The notes under the pieces: model-generated
The model's database searches: none
What the model was told of the DNA's origin: nothing
Seen by the model: only the letters and a program-made list of their open reading frames with translations
Assembly (NCBI GenBank): GCA_022842935.1
Contig: JALHOP010000009.1
Coordinates: 62,001-126,000, forward strand
Source of the DNA: Myxococcota bacterium
Lineage (GTDB): Bacteria; Myxococcota; XYA12-FULL-58-9; JALHOP01
DNA length: 64,000 nt
Reading direction: 5' to 3'
Shown: positions 36,591-44,965 of the stretch, one piece after another
Layout: each line of letters starts with the position of its first letter
Position numbering within the stretch: the first letter of the stretch is position 1
Position numbers and translations under genes: made by a program

Positions 36591-37514
36591 TCAGTTGTTG
36601 GAGGCATCGCGCTGGCGCAGGACGCCCACCAGCTCGTTCGACAGCGCATGAACGTCGTCAGCATCATCGCCTGCTTCGCTGGCGTCAGGGGCGGCCCCTG
36701 GGGCGGCATCGTTCGCGGCCGATGCGCGCGGTTCGGACGGCTTTTCCGCCGGTGGGCGCGGCGCCGGCGGTGCGCTCTCGCCTTTCAGAGCTGCGAGCTC
36801 ACTGATGGCATCGTAGTACTGCCGCCCGATGCTGCCGAGCTTGTCGTTGAGCAACTCGACGCGGCTCTTGGCCACTAGATCGGCGCGGCGGTAGTCGTCG
36901 ACCTTCTTTTTCATGCGGCGCTGCTCGCCCAAGGCATGGCGCAGGTCGGACTCGAGCTTGCCGAGCCGCTCGGCCAGCTCATTGTTTTCTTTGGTGGCGT
37001 TTTCGAGCTTACGTGCGAGCTCGTTGTCCGCTGGAGTAGTCACCCCTCCCATCGGCGGCCGGCTTTCGGACATCGGCTTCTCGGCCTCGGCGCTCGACGG
37101 CCGGATGTCGCCGTTGCGGCCATCGGTCTTCGATGCCTCCCCCTTCATGACCTTCGGCTTTTCCGCCTCGACGTGCTCGAACGCCGGGCGCGCGACCAGC
37201 TGCTTTTCGCGCTCCTCGAGCTTCGCCTCGAGCGACGTCTTGGTCTTCTTTGCGCCTTCCTGGAGGGCAAAGTTCTTCTTTTTGAGAGCGCCGATCTCTT
37301 TCTTGATCTCGGTGAGCTCCTCGCTGCGCGTCTCCAAGAGCTTCGCGTTCTTCTTTTGATCGGCGGCCACCTGCTTCACTTGCTCCTGCAGTGAAGCATT
37401 CTCGACGAGCAGCGACGCGACGCGCGCCGAGGCGGCTTTGGCTTTGGAGAGGCCCGAGAGCCAGAGGACGAAGGCAATGACGGCCAAGGCGAGCGCGGCG
37501 AAGGCGATTGGCAT
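36591..37514 (-). CDS. Membrane-anchored coiled-coil protein
   Basis: A 307-residue protein with one N-terminal membrane helix (about residues 2-20), then two long coiled-coil blocks (about 25-110 and 165-250) separated by a charged linker and ended by a Pro/Ala/Asp-rich tail. It has no enzymatic motif. ATG 37514 starts just before the helix; GTG 37574 would add 20 polar residues. It is divergent from the Ser/Thr kinase gene across 88 bases, so shared regulation is possible. Its topology suggests a cell-envelope scaffold facing one side of the inner membrane. Confidence 0.7.
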   Translation of the reverse strand: MPIAFAALALAVIAFVLWLSGLSKAKAASARVASLLVENASLQEQVKQVAADQKKNAKLLETRSEELTEIKKEIGALKKKNFALQEGAKKTKTSLEAKLEEREKQLVARPAFEHVEAEKPKVMKGEASKTDGRNGDIRPSSAEAEKPMSESRPPMGGVTTPADNELARKLENATKENNELAERLGKLESDLRHALGEQRRMKKKVDDYRRADLVAKSRVELLNDKLGSIGRQYYDAISELAALKGESAPPAPRPPAEKPSEPRASAANDAAPGAAPDASEAGDDADDVHALSNELVGVLRQRDASNN

Positions 37515-37602
37515 AGGGCGCGGGTTCTGCCGCTCGCCACTAGCGGTGTCAAGGGAACGGCTGTTTGCGGCCACTCGAGCTTGAGATACAAGAGGCTCTC
37601 CC

Positions 37603-39855
37603 TTGGAAGTGTTTGGCCGCTACCGTCTTTTGGACCGCGTCGCCGTCGGCGGCATGGCCGAGGTGTTCCTCGCTCGGACTTCGAGCATCGACGGCTTCGA
37701 CAAAGACCTGGTCATCAAGCGCATCCGGCCGGAGCTGACGCGCGACGAGACTTTCGTCTCGATGTTCATCGACGAGGCGCGCGTCTCCATCGCCCTCGCG
37801 CACCCAAACGTCGTCCAGGTCTTCGACTTTGGCTCCGTCCCGACCGACGATGGCAATAGCTACTATCTGGCGATGGAGTTCGTTCGGGGGTGTGACCTCG
37901 GCGCGCTCCTCGGGCTCGACGAGTTCGACGCCCGCGGCTTACCCCCCGAAGTTGCGCTCTATTGCGTCGGGCAAATGTGCCGCGGCCTCGACTACGCGCA
38001 CAACCTGCGTGGTCGACACGGCGAGCCCCTGCAGGTCATTCACCGCGACATCAGCCCCCGCAACGTCCTCCTGAGCTTCGATGGCGGAGTGAAGATCGCC
38101 GACTTCGGCATTGCCAAAGCGAAGAACCGCATCAGTCAAACACAGCCGGGCATGGTGCTCGGTAAGCTCGTCTACATGGCGCCCGAGCACGCCACCGGCC
38201 TCGCTATCGACGCGCGGGCAGACGTCTTTTCCACCGGCGCCGTACTTTGGGAGCTGTTGACCGGACACCAGCTATACGGCGGTCAGCTCACGCCGGAGGC
38301 CATGAACCGCATCCGTGTGGCCGATGTCGAGCGGCCCTCGGTGTACGCGAAACGTATTGGCCGCAAGCTCGACGCGCTGGTGATGAAGGCGCTGGCGCGC
38401 GAAGCCGCCGACCGCTTCCAGTCGGCGCGTGAAATGGGGGTGGCTATCTCGGAGCTCCTCGCCAAAGAGTATCGATCGTTCAGCGACTACGATCTGCAAA
38501 GCTTTCTCGACGAGCGACGGCAACTACTGCCCTCACACAGCTTCGAAGCCTTCGCGGACGAGCCAGCGCCACCGCAACCAGCGGAACCGGAGGTGGTCCT
38601 CCTCGACCAGGTCAAGCAGCCGTTCGTGAAGTCGGGTACGAGCATGGCCTATCCCGACCCCGCCCATGCACAAGCGAGTCATGCGTTCTCCTGGAGCCCC
38701 GAGTTCGTAGAGGCTGTCGAGCAGTTCCGCGAGCGGCCGAGCATCTGGGCCCTCGTCCACATGGCCGACCTGTGCCGTCACGAAGGCCAGACCGATGCTG
38801 CCCTGGCGATCTACCGTATCGCCGCGCTCACCTTCGCGCAGCACGGTCTGCTCACCCAGGCCATGCTCTGCTGCCGTGGTGCGCTCGAGAGTCGCCGCGA
38901 CGAAGCGACGCGCGCCATGGTCACGCTGGTGCCCCGCTGCGCGTTCGCTTCGGCGGACACGATGCGTAGCGTGTTGTTCGCGAGTAGCGGACCTGTCGAG
39001 AGCCTCATGACCGAGCTCCTCGAGCTCGCGCCGGTGCGAATCGGCCGCGCCGAGAGCCCCACCAAGCTCCTCACCGAGCTCTCCGCAAACGGGTTCGCGA
39101 CTCTCGTCGAGCGCTGCGAGTTACGACACGTCGGCGAGGGCGAGCTCATCGTCCGACAAGGCGATATCGGTCGCGAGCTCTTCCTCATCGCCAACGGGCG
39201 AGCCTTGGTGCATGCGACGCGCGCAAACGGCGAGCGTGTCTACATCGCCTCGCTCACCAGCGGCGATTTCTTCGGCGAGAACGGCTTCTTCACGGGGTCG
39301 CCGCGCACCGCTTCCATCGAGGCGCTTTATCCGACCCAGGTCTTCGTCATCACCCAGGAACTTTACGCGAAAGCGGCGGCTGACAACGCTCGAGCGGACG
39401 CGACACTGCTTGCCTTCTACAAGGAAAGAGTCGTCGACGCCGTGCTCGCCACCTCGCAGGTCTTCGGCCTACTTCCGCACGGTTCACGGCGCGCGATGAT
39501 CGAACGCTTCCGTTTGCGCACATTCATTGCCGGCTCGATGGTCCTGCGCGAAGGGGAAACGTCCGACGACATCTACGTCATCAAGAATGGCGAGGCAGAG
39601 GTCTTCACCGCCCACAACGGCACACGTACGAACCTGTCGACCCTGGGTCCGGGCACGTTGTTCGGGGAGGTCGCGGCGCTGCGCGGCATCCCACGCACCG
39701 CGTCGATCGTCGCAAAGAGCGATTTGACCGCCTTGGTGCTGTCTAAACGGGATTTCTTGGCGGTCGTCGATGAGCGGCCAGCGGTGCGCAAGCAGGTGAT
39801 GGACGTCATCGCCTCACGGGTTAGGGAAAACCTCGACAAGCTCATGGCACGCTGA
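37603..39855 (+). CDS. Ser/Thr protein kinase with two cyclic-nucleotide-binding domains
   Basis: A 750-residue protein. The Hanks-type kinase domain (about 7-290) has the glycine loop AVGGMAEV, Lys39 in LVIKRI, catalytic HRDISPRN (Asp149) and DFGIAKA (Asp167). A TPR-like stretch lies around 365-450. Two cNMP-binding domains follow (about 500-615 and 620-735), each with an intact phosphate-binding cassette: FFGENGFFTGSPRTAS and LFGEVAALRGIPRTAS. The order kinase then two cNMP domains reverses that of eukaryotic PKG. The start is TTG 37603 with AGAGG seven bases upstream. The FHA gene follows after 17 bases. Confidence 0.92.
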   Translation: MEVFGRYRLLDRVAVGGMAEVFLARTSSIDGFDKDLVIKRIRPELTRDETFVSMFIDEARVSIALAHPNVVQVFDFGSVPTDDGNSYYLAMEFVRGCDLGALLGLDEFDARGLPPEVALYCVGQMCRGLDYAHNLRGRHGEPLQVIHRDISPRNVLLSFDGGVKIADFGIAKAKNRISQTQPGMVLGKLVYMAPEHATGLAIDARADVFSTGAVLWELLTGHQLYGGQLTPEAMNRIRVADVERPSVYAKRIGRKLDALVMKALAREAADRFQSAREMGVAISELLAKEYRSFSDYDLQSFLDERRQLLPSHSFEAFADEPAPPQPAEPEVVLLDQVKQPFVKSGTSMAYPDPAHAQASHAFSWSPEFVEAVEQFRERPSIWALVHMADLCRHEGQTDAALAIYRIAALTFAQHGLLTQAMLCCRGALESRRDEATRAMVTLVPRCAFASADTMRSVLFASSGPVESLMTELLELAPVRIGRAESPTKLLTELSANGFATLVERCELRHVGEGELIVRQGDIGRELFLIANGRALVHATRANGERVYIASLTSGDFFGENGFFTGSPRTASIEALYPTQVFVITQELYAKAAADNARADATLLAFYKERVVDAVLATSQVFGLLPHGSRRAMIERFRLRTFIAGSMVLREGETSDDIYVIKNGEAEVFTAHNGTRTNLSTLGPGTLFGEVAALRGIPRTASIVAKSDLTALVLSKRDFLAVVDERPAVRKQVMDVIASRVRENLDKLMAR

Positions 39856-39872
39856 CAGGCTAGCGAGACAGA

Positions 39873-42434
39873 ATGGCCCGCAAGTCCAACAGTGCCGACG
39901 ACAGTGCGCCGATCCCTGGTGAGCGACGCGGTCATACCGGCTTCGAGCCCTTCGCGAACACCACCGAAGAGGTGGCGCTTTCGGTCCCTCTTCCCCAACC
40001 CAACGACGGGGGAGAGGCGACGACGCACAACGAAGCCCTCGAGCCCATGCCTGGTGGCGCGACCACGCGCGGCGATGGGCGTGCGGTGCGCAGAGACCCG
40101 CCCGACTCCGATTCGCAGCCGATTCTCGAGCCCGTGCAAATCATCGAATCGACGTCGCATAGCGCGCTCCCGCCCGTGGTCGGCGGTGCCTTGGACTTCG
40201 ACGCGACGTCGCACGAGTCCCCTCCCGATGACGGCATGAGCCCGATCATCGGAGAACCAACGCCGGCAGACACCCCTGCCGCGCGTGAGGCTCTTGGAGC
40301 CTTCGCCGACCCGCCTGGCGACTCACCCGAGCACACCACCATCGACGGCGACCTCCTTAGCAAGATCGCCGCGCTCCCACCTCGGGAGAAAAGCCCCCGA
40401 GCCGAGCGTGAAAGCGGGCGCGGTTCTCGCCCAAAGCGTCGTGGAACCGATGTCGACCAGGCGCTAGCCGCCGCGGCGATCGAAGCCATCACCACCGGCG
40501 CCGAGTCTCAGCCATTCGAAGAGAGCAAGAGTGCGAGCGTTAGCAAGGGTGATGGGCCGGGCAGCACGGTCATCTTGAACGGAGAAGGGCGGCGCGGCCG
40601 CGATCTCGAGTCGTCCGCAGTCGGGCGTCTGGGGCCGGCCTTCCCCGAAAACGAGGACGATCCGCCGTCGTCCGAGATGCCGACCAGCGCGCGTCCTTCC
40701 GTTGCACCCCCGTATTCGGGGGACGGTCCACGCAGCGCCATGAAGACGCGGGCCGGTGGTGGCGGCCCCGGGCTCGCGCAAGGTCCTGGGTCGGGCTCGA
40801 TCACCGGTGATGTGCCGACCGCGGACGACGACGGCTGGAGCGATTTTCAGGAAGCGAGTGATGAATGGGGACGCAGCGATAGCGTCTCGGCGGTCAAGCC
40901 CAGCTCGCGCCGCTCCGTGTCCGCTCAGAAACCCACCAAGCGCAAGCGCGATACGGGTGTCTACGGGCCGCAAGAGCGCGAGCACCCCGAGCCGGTGGTT
41001 CGCCTCATCGTCATCTCCGCCGAAGACAAGGGACCGATCGAAATCCACGGCGAAGACGTGACGCTGGGACGCGAGGCCGACAATCAGGTGGTTCTCAAGG
41101 ACCCGTCCATCTCGCGCAAGCACGCCCGCCTGACCCGCGTCGAAGACGGCTGGGACCTCATCGACTTGCACAGCGGCAACGGCACCTACGTGAACGGCAA
41201 GCGTATCGAACGCGCGCTGGTCAAGAACAACGATGAGATTCGGCTCGGCAGCGCAACCTTCCGCTTCGCCGATACCAGTGATGGAATGCGTCCCGTAGAT
41301 GCCAGTGCCGCGCCGGTGCTCGCTGGCAGCAACCGGGTTGCCTTCTTCGCCAGGCTCCGTGAGAATCCGCGATTGCGAACTGTCGTGTACGGTTCAGCGA
41401 TCTTGACGTGCGTTTTGCTCGCGACGCTCGTCGTGATGTTCTCGAATCGCGGCGCCTCGAAGACGCATGCCGAGGTCTTCGAGTACTACTTGCAAGGGGT
41501 CGAGGCTTTCAAGCAGCGGCACTGGGTGTCCGCCGAGGGTTTTTTCGCGGCGGCGCTGCAACACGATCGCGACCACCAGCGCAGCCGTCGGTACCTCGAA
41601 GCGATCGCGGTCGAAAAACGCGCCGAGCAGGCGCTGCTCGCCGCCAAAGAACGCCTCAACGCTCAGGACCTTTCGGGCGCCTATGAGAACGCCTTGCAGG
41701 GCTCTGACTCTCTCTTCTTCGGCATCGAAGCCCAGAAGCTCATCGGCATCGTCGCGCGGGACGCCGATGAGCGCATCAATCGCGCACGTGCCGCGCTCGT
41801 GAACGACGACAAGACGACTGCCAAGGCGTTGCTCGATGGTCTCGAGTTCTACTCGGCCTATCGCTCCGACCTGAACGAGCTACGCAGGCAGGCTGGCCTG
41901 CCGCCCATCGCCGGCCGTTCCGTAAACATTTTGCAGCAATACGACACGCCGACGCCTCGCGATGAGCGAAAGCGCCGCGAAGGGCCCGATCATAAACCCA
42001 CGGAGACGCGGCCACGCTCCGCGACGAGTGAGGCGACAGACATCCTCGCTGAGGGCCGCATCGACGAGGCCATCTCGAAGCTCCGTGCTTTGGGCGACAA
42101 CAAAGAAGCGGTCGAGCTCATCGAACGTATCGGTAAGTTCGGCTCGCTCTACGACGAAGGCCTCCAGGAGCTGCGCCTCAAGCGCCAAGAGAACGCCATC
42201 CGCCAGCTCACTCAGGCACTGCAACTCCTCGAGCGCATGACCGGGCAGGGGAGGGGGGAGCTGTCAAAGAAGGTCCGTGCCGACCTTGCCGACGGGCTGT
42301 ATCTGCGTGCAGTGGCGCAATATCAGGCCGGCAGTCTCGAAGATGCTGAAAAAACGCTCAAGTTGGCTACCAACTACAGCGAACGGCACCAGCAGTCGGT
42401 GAACCTTCTGACGAAGATCCAGACCGAGCGCTAG
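39873..42434 (+). CDS. FHA-domain transmembrane protein with TPR-like repeats
   Basis: An 853-residue protein. Residues 1-370 are low-complexity, Pro/Asp/Ser-rich and probably disordered. A forkhead-associated domain (about 373-468) has VTLGREADNQVVL, SISRKHARL and NGTYVNG, the phosphothreonine-binding signature. A single membrane helix lies near 503-522. The C-terminal 320 residues are helical repeats ending in a TPR-like array. It probably reads phosphorylation by the kinase encoded 17 bases upstream and passes it across the membrane to the repeat domain. That partnership is inference from the neighbour and the domain type. Confidence 0.88.
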   Translation: MARKSNSADDSAPIPGERRGHTGFEPFANTTEEVALSVPLPQPNDGGEATTHNEALEPMPGGATTRGDGRAVRRDPPDSDSQPILEPVQIIESTSHSALPPVVGGALDFDATSHESPPDDGMSPIIGEPTPADTPAAREALGAFADPPGDSPEHTTIDGDLLSKIAALPPREKSPRAERESGRGSRPKRRGTDVDQALAAAAIEAITTGAESQPFEESKSASVSKGDGPGSTVILNGEGRRGRDLESSAVGRLGPAFPENEDDPPSSEMPTSARPSVAPPYSGDGPRSAMKTRAGGGGPGLAQGPGSGSITGDVPTADDDGWSDFQEASDEWGRSDSVSAVKPSSRRSVSAQKPTKRKRDTGVYGPQEREHPEPVVRLIVISAEDKGPIEIHGEDVTLGREADNQVVLKDPSISRKHARLTRVEDGWDLIDLHSGNGTYVNGKRIERALVKNNDEIRLGSATFRFADTSDGMRPVDASAAPVLAGSNRVAFFARLRENPRLRTVVYGSAILTCVLLATLVVMFSNRGASKTHAEVFEYYLQGVEAFKQRHWVSAEGFFAAALQHDRDHQRSRRYLEAIAVEKRAEQALLAAKERLNAQDLSGAYENALQGSDSLFFGIEAQKLIGIVARDADERINRARAALVNDDKTTAKALLDGLEFYSAYRSDLNELRRQAGLPPIAGRSVNILQQYDTPTPRDERKRREGPDHKPTETRPRSATSEATDILAEGRIDEAISKLRALGDNKEAVELIERIGKFGSLYDEGLQELRLKRQENAIRQLTQALQLLERMTGQGRGELSKKVRADLADGLYLRAVAQYQAGSLEDAEKTLKLATNYSERHQQSVNLLTKIQTER

Positions 42435-42604
42435 CGCGGGGCCTGACCCGGCGTTGCTCCCCAGGATGCAGGGTCGCCCGAGGCACCCGGCCGGTTGATG
42501 CGCGATGGCGACCTAAGCCGGCTCGGCACCTGCCATTTCGGCCCCTGGCCGATGATCCTTTGCGTTGATGTTTGTCGCAGGCGCGTGCTAAGCCTCCGCG
42601 CGTC

Positions 42605-43216
42605 ATGAATCAGGATATCGACCAGGCCGCGACTAACGACCTGGACCTGTTCCACGCGGCAAAGCGCGGCAACTACGACGCGTTCGAGCAGATTGTTCGT
42701 CGTTATCACGAGCGCGTCTATCGACTCGCTTTCGGCATGATGAAGAGCCAGAGCGACGCCGAAGAGGTGGTTCAAGACACCTTCCTCAACGCGTGGAAGA
42801 GCCTCGACGGTTTTCGCGGCGACGCCAAGCCAGCCACCTGGATCTATCGCATCGCCGCGAACGCCGCGCTCATGCGCTTGCGCGGTAAACAGCGCAAGCC
42901 GACCTTGAGCTTCGAGGAGGTTCCCAACGGAGCCTCGCTCTCCGGCGAGGTCGAGCTGCTCGGACCGCCGACCGCTTGGAGCCGCGAGCCGCTCGAGAAG
43001 CTGCTCACCAGCGAGCTCGGGCAGATCATTGACGCCGCCGTTGACCTGCTGCCGGAGAAATATCGCCTCGTGCTCCTCTTGCGCGATGTCGAGGGTCTCT
43101 CGAACGAAGAAGTAGCAAGCACGGTTGGACTGACGGTCCCCACCGTGAAGAGCCGCCTCCACCGGTCGCGCATGTTCGTGCGCGAACGCATCGAAGAATA
43201 CTTCCGGAAACAATGA
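42605..43216 (+). CDS. RNA polymerase ECF sigma factor
   Basis: A 203-residue sigma-70-family factor. Region 2 (about 25-95) includes VYRLAFGMMKSQSDAEEVVQD and FLNAWKSLDGFRGDAKPATW. Region 4 (about 140-195) has LPEKYRLVLLLRDVEGLSNE and a helix-turn-helix GLTVPTVKSRLHRSR. There is no extra C-terminal domain. ATG 42605 is used; an in-frame codon at 42572 would add a non-conserved lead. Its TGA overlaps the anti-sigma-like gene by four bases. The target promoter is unknown, but the following envelope genes are likely regulon members. Confidence 0.92.
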   Translation: MNQDIDQAATNDLDLFHAAKRGNYDAFEQIVRRYHERVYRLAFGMMKSQSDAEEVVQDTFLNAWKSLDGFRGDAKPATWIYRIAANAALMRLRGKQRKPTLSFEEVPNGASLSGEVELLGPPTAWSREPLEKLLTSELGQIIDAAVDLLPEKYRLVLLLRDVEGLSNEEVASTVGLTVPTVKSRLHRSRMFVRERIEEYFRKQ

Positions 43217-43455
43217 CGATGATCAGCCGCGAACAAGCCGTCGAGATGTTGACCGACTACTTCGAGCAGCGCCTGGCTCCGGATCTGCGGCGCGCCGTCG
43301 AGACGCACATCGCTAGCAACGCCATCACCAAACACGTGCTCGAGACCTACAAGAAGACCGTGGTCCTCTGCCGCGAGAGCCAGAAGCATCGCGCTGCTCC
43401 GGCGGACTTCGGCCCGCGCCTCTTGGCATTCTTGCGAGAGCACACTCGTGCCTAG
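43213..43455 (+). CDS. Anti-sigma-like (zf-HC2-type) protein without zinc cysteines
   Basis: An 80-residue protein in the position of an anti-sigma factor, overlapping the ECF gene by four bases. Its layout follows the zinc-finger HC2 anti-sigma domain: REQAVEMLTDYFEQRLAPDLRRAVETH and LETYKKTVVLCRES. The histidine is present, but the CxxC that should follow it reads NAITKH, so the zinc site is lost. There is no membrane segment. It may still bind the sigma factor in a metal-free form, or be an adaptor. The stop overlaps the GT2 gene by eight bases. Confidence 0.7.
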   Translation: MTMISREQAVEMLTDYFEQRLAPDLRRAVETHIASNAITKHVLETYKKTVVLCRESQKHRAAPADFGPRLLAFLREHTRA

Positions 43456-44965
43456 CGCAAGTCTTTACATCTACATCGGCTTGCTCGTCGTGTTGTCAGC
43501 GGTATCGGTGCACCGCATGCTGCTCGCTCTAGCGGCCAGGCGCTTGCGCAACCGCGTCCCCGAGGCCCCACGCGACTGGCCGACCGTGCTGGTCCAACTG
43601 CCGATGTACAACGAGCGCTACGTCGCCGAGCGCTTAATCGATGCGGTCTGCGCGCTCGACTATCCTCACGACAAGCTCTCGATTCAAGTTCTCGACGACT
43701 CCAACGACGAGACAGTCGACATCGCCGAAGCCCGCGTTGAGCTGTGGCGGCGCCGTGGCATCGACATCGCGTACGTGCGGCGCCCCACCCGCGAGCAGTT
43801 CAAGGCCGGCGCTCTGGCTCACGGCCTCACGCTGAGCAATGCCGAGCTGGTCGCTATCTTCGACGCCGACTTCGTTCCGGAGCCCGACTTCGTCAAGCTC
43901 TTGGTTCCGCACTTCAATGACACTGGCGTGGGCATGGTGCAGGCGCGCTGGGGTCATCTGAATCGCCACTATTCGAAGCTGACCGAGTCGCAGGCGATCC
44001 TCCTCGACGGCCACTTCGTCAACGAGCACGGTGGACGTGCGGCCATGGGCAGCTTCTTCAACTTCAACGGCACCGCAGGTATCTGGCGGCGAAGGTGTAT
44101 CGACGAAGCAGGAGGCTGGTCGGGGCTCACGCTCACAGAAGATCTCGATCTGTCCTACCGCGCCCAGCTCAAGGGCTGGCGGTTCGTTTATCGCCAGGAC
44201 GTCGAGGTGCCGGCCGAGCTACCGCCCGATGTCAACGCCTTCAAGACCCAGCAACACCGCTGGGCCAAAGGCTCGACCGAGACCGCTCGCTTGCTCTTGC
44301 CGACGATCTGGAAGCACCCCACGTTGTCGTTCCGTCACCGCTGCGAGGCGACCTTCCACCTGGCTGGCAATATCGCCTACCCGATGGTCTTGCTCCTCGC
44401 TGTGCTCATGCCGTTCGCGGTGTCGAGCCGCTACGAGCTCTTGTCGTGGAAGCTCGCCGTGATGGACGGCTTGATGTTCGTCGGCTCTGCCGCCTCGCTC
44501 GTGACTTTCTATGCCTTGGCCGAACGCAGCGTCGGTCACGGCGACCGTATCTTGCGACGCCTGCCGTTGACCCTTGCTATCGGGGTCGGGCTCGCGGTCA
44601 ACAACAGCCGGGCCGTGATCGAGGCGGTCATCGGGCGACGCACGCCGTTTGCCCGCACGCCGAAGTGGGGTGATCGCAAAGCGTCGCGCGTCGATCCAGC
44701 CTACCTTCTTTCGGCCAACTGGCAGGCTTTGGTCGAGTTCGTGTTGGGGCTCTACATGGTTGGCGCCATGGGGGTAGCCGCCGCCAACCAGCGTTTCTTG
44801 CCCATCCCGTTCATGGCCATCTTCGCCACAGGATTCTTGCTGCTCGCCGTGGGGTCACTGCGCAAGGCGTTCTTGGGTCTGCGCACCGCGAAAGCCGCAT
44901 TGACACCACGGGAAGGGGCGTCGACAATTGCCGAGCCGCACCACCCCGCGGCGGATCATGGCTAG
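43448..44965 (+). CDS. Processive GT2 glycosyltransferase (CesA/CslA-like)
   Basis: A 505-residue inner-membrane synthase. An N-terminal helix precedes the cytosolic GT-A domain with VLDDSNDET, FDADFVPEPD (metal-binding DxD near residue 139), the LTEDLDLSYR catalytic base region and QQHRWAKG, the QxxRW-type motif of processive beta-glycan synthases. Four or five C-terminal helices form the channel. The pattern is closest to CslA-type beta-mannan and related bacterial synthases; the polymer is not known. It starts at GTG 43448 inside the preceding gene and its end overlaps the next start by eight bases. Confidence 0.88.
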   Translation: MPSASLYIYIGLLVVLSAVSVHRMLLALAARRLRNRVPEAPRDWPTVLVQLPMYNERYVAERLIDAVCALDYPHDKLSIQVLDDSNDETVDIAEARVELWRRRGIDIAYVRRPTREQFKAGALAHGLTLSNAELVAIFDADFVPEPDFVKLLVPHFNDTGVGMVQARWGHLNRHYSKLTESQAILLDGHFVNEHGGRAAMGSFFNFNGTAGIWRRRCIDEAGGWSGLTLTEDLDLSYRAQLKGWRFVYRQDVEVPAELPPDVNAFKTQQHRWAKGSTETARLLLPTIWKHPTLSFRHRCEATFHLAGNIAYPMVLLLAVLMPFAVSSRYELLSWKLAVMDGLMFVGSAASLVTFYALAERSVGHGDRILRRLPLTLAIGVGLAVNNSRAVIEAVIGRRTPFARTPKWGDRKASRVDPAYLLSANWQALVEFVLGLYMVGAMGVAAANQRFLPIPFMAIFATGFLLLAVGSLRKAFLGLRTAKAALTPREGASTIAEPHHPAADHG

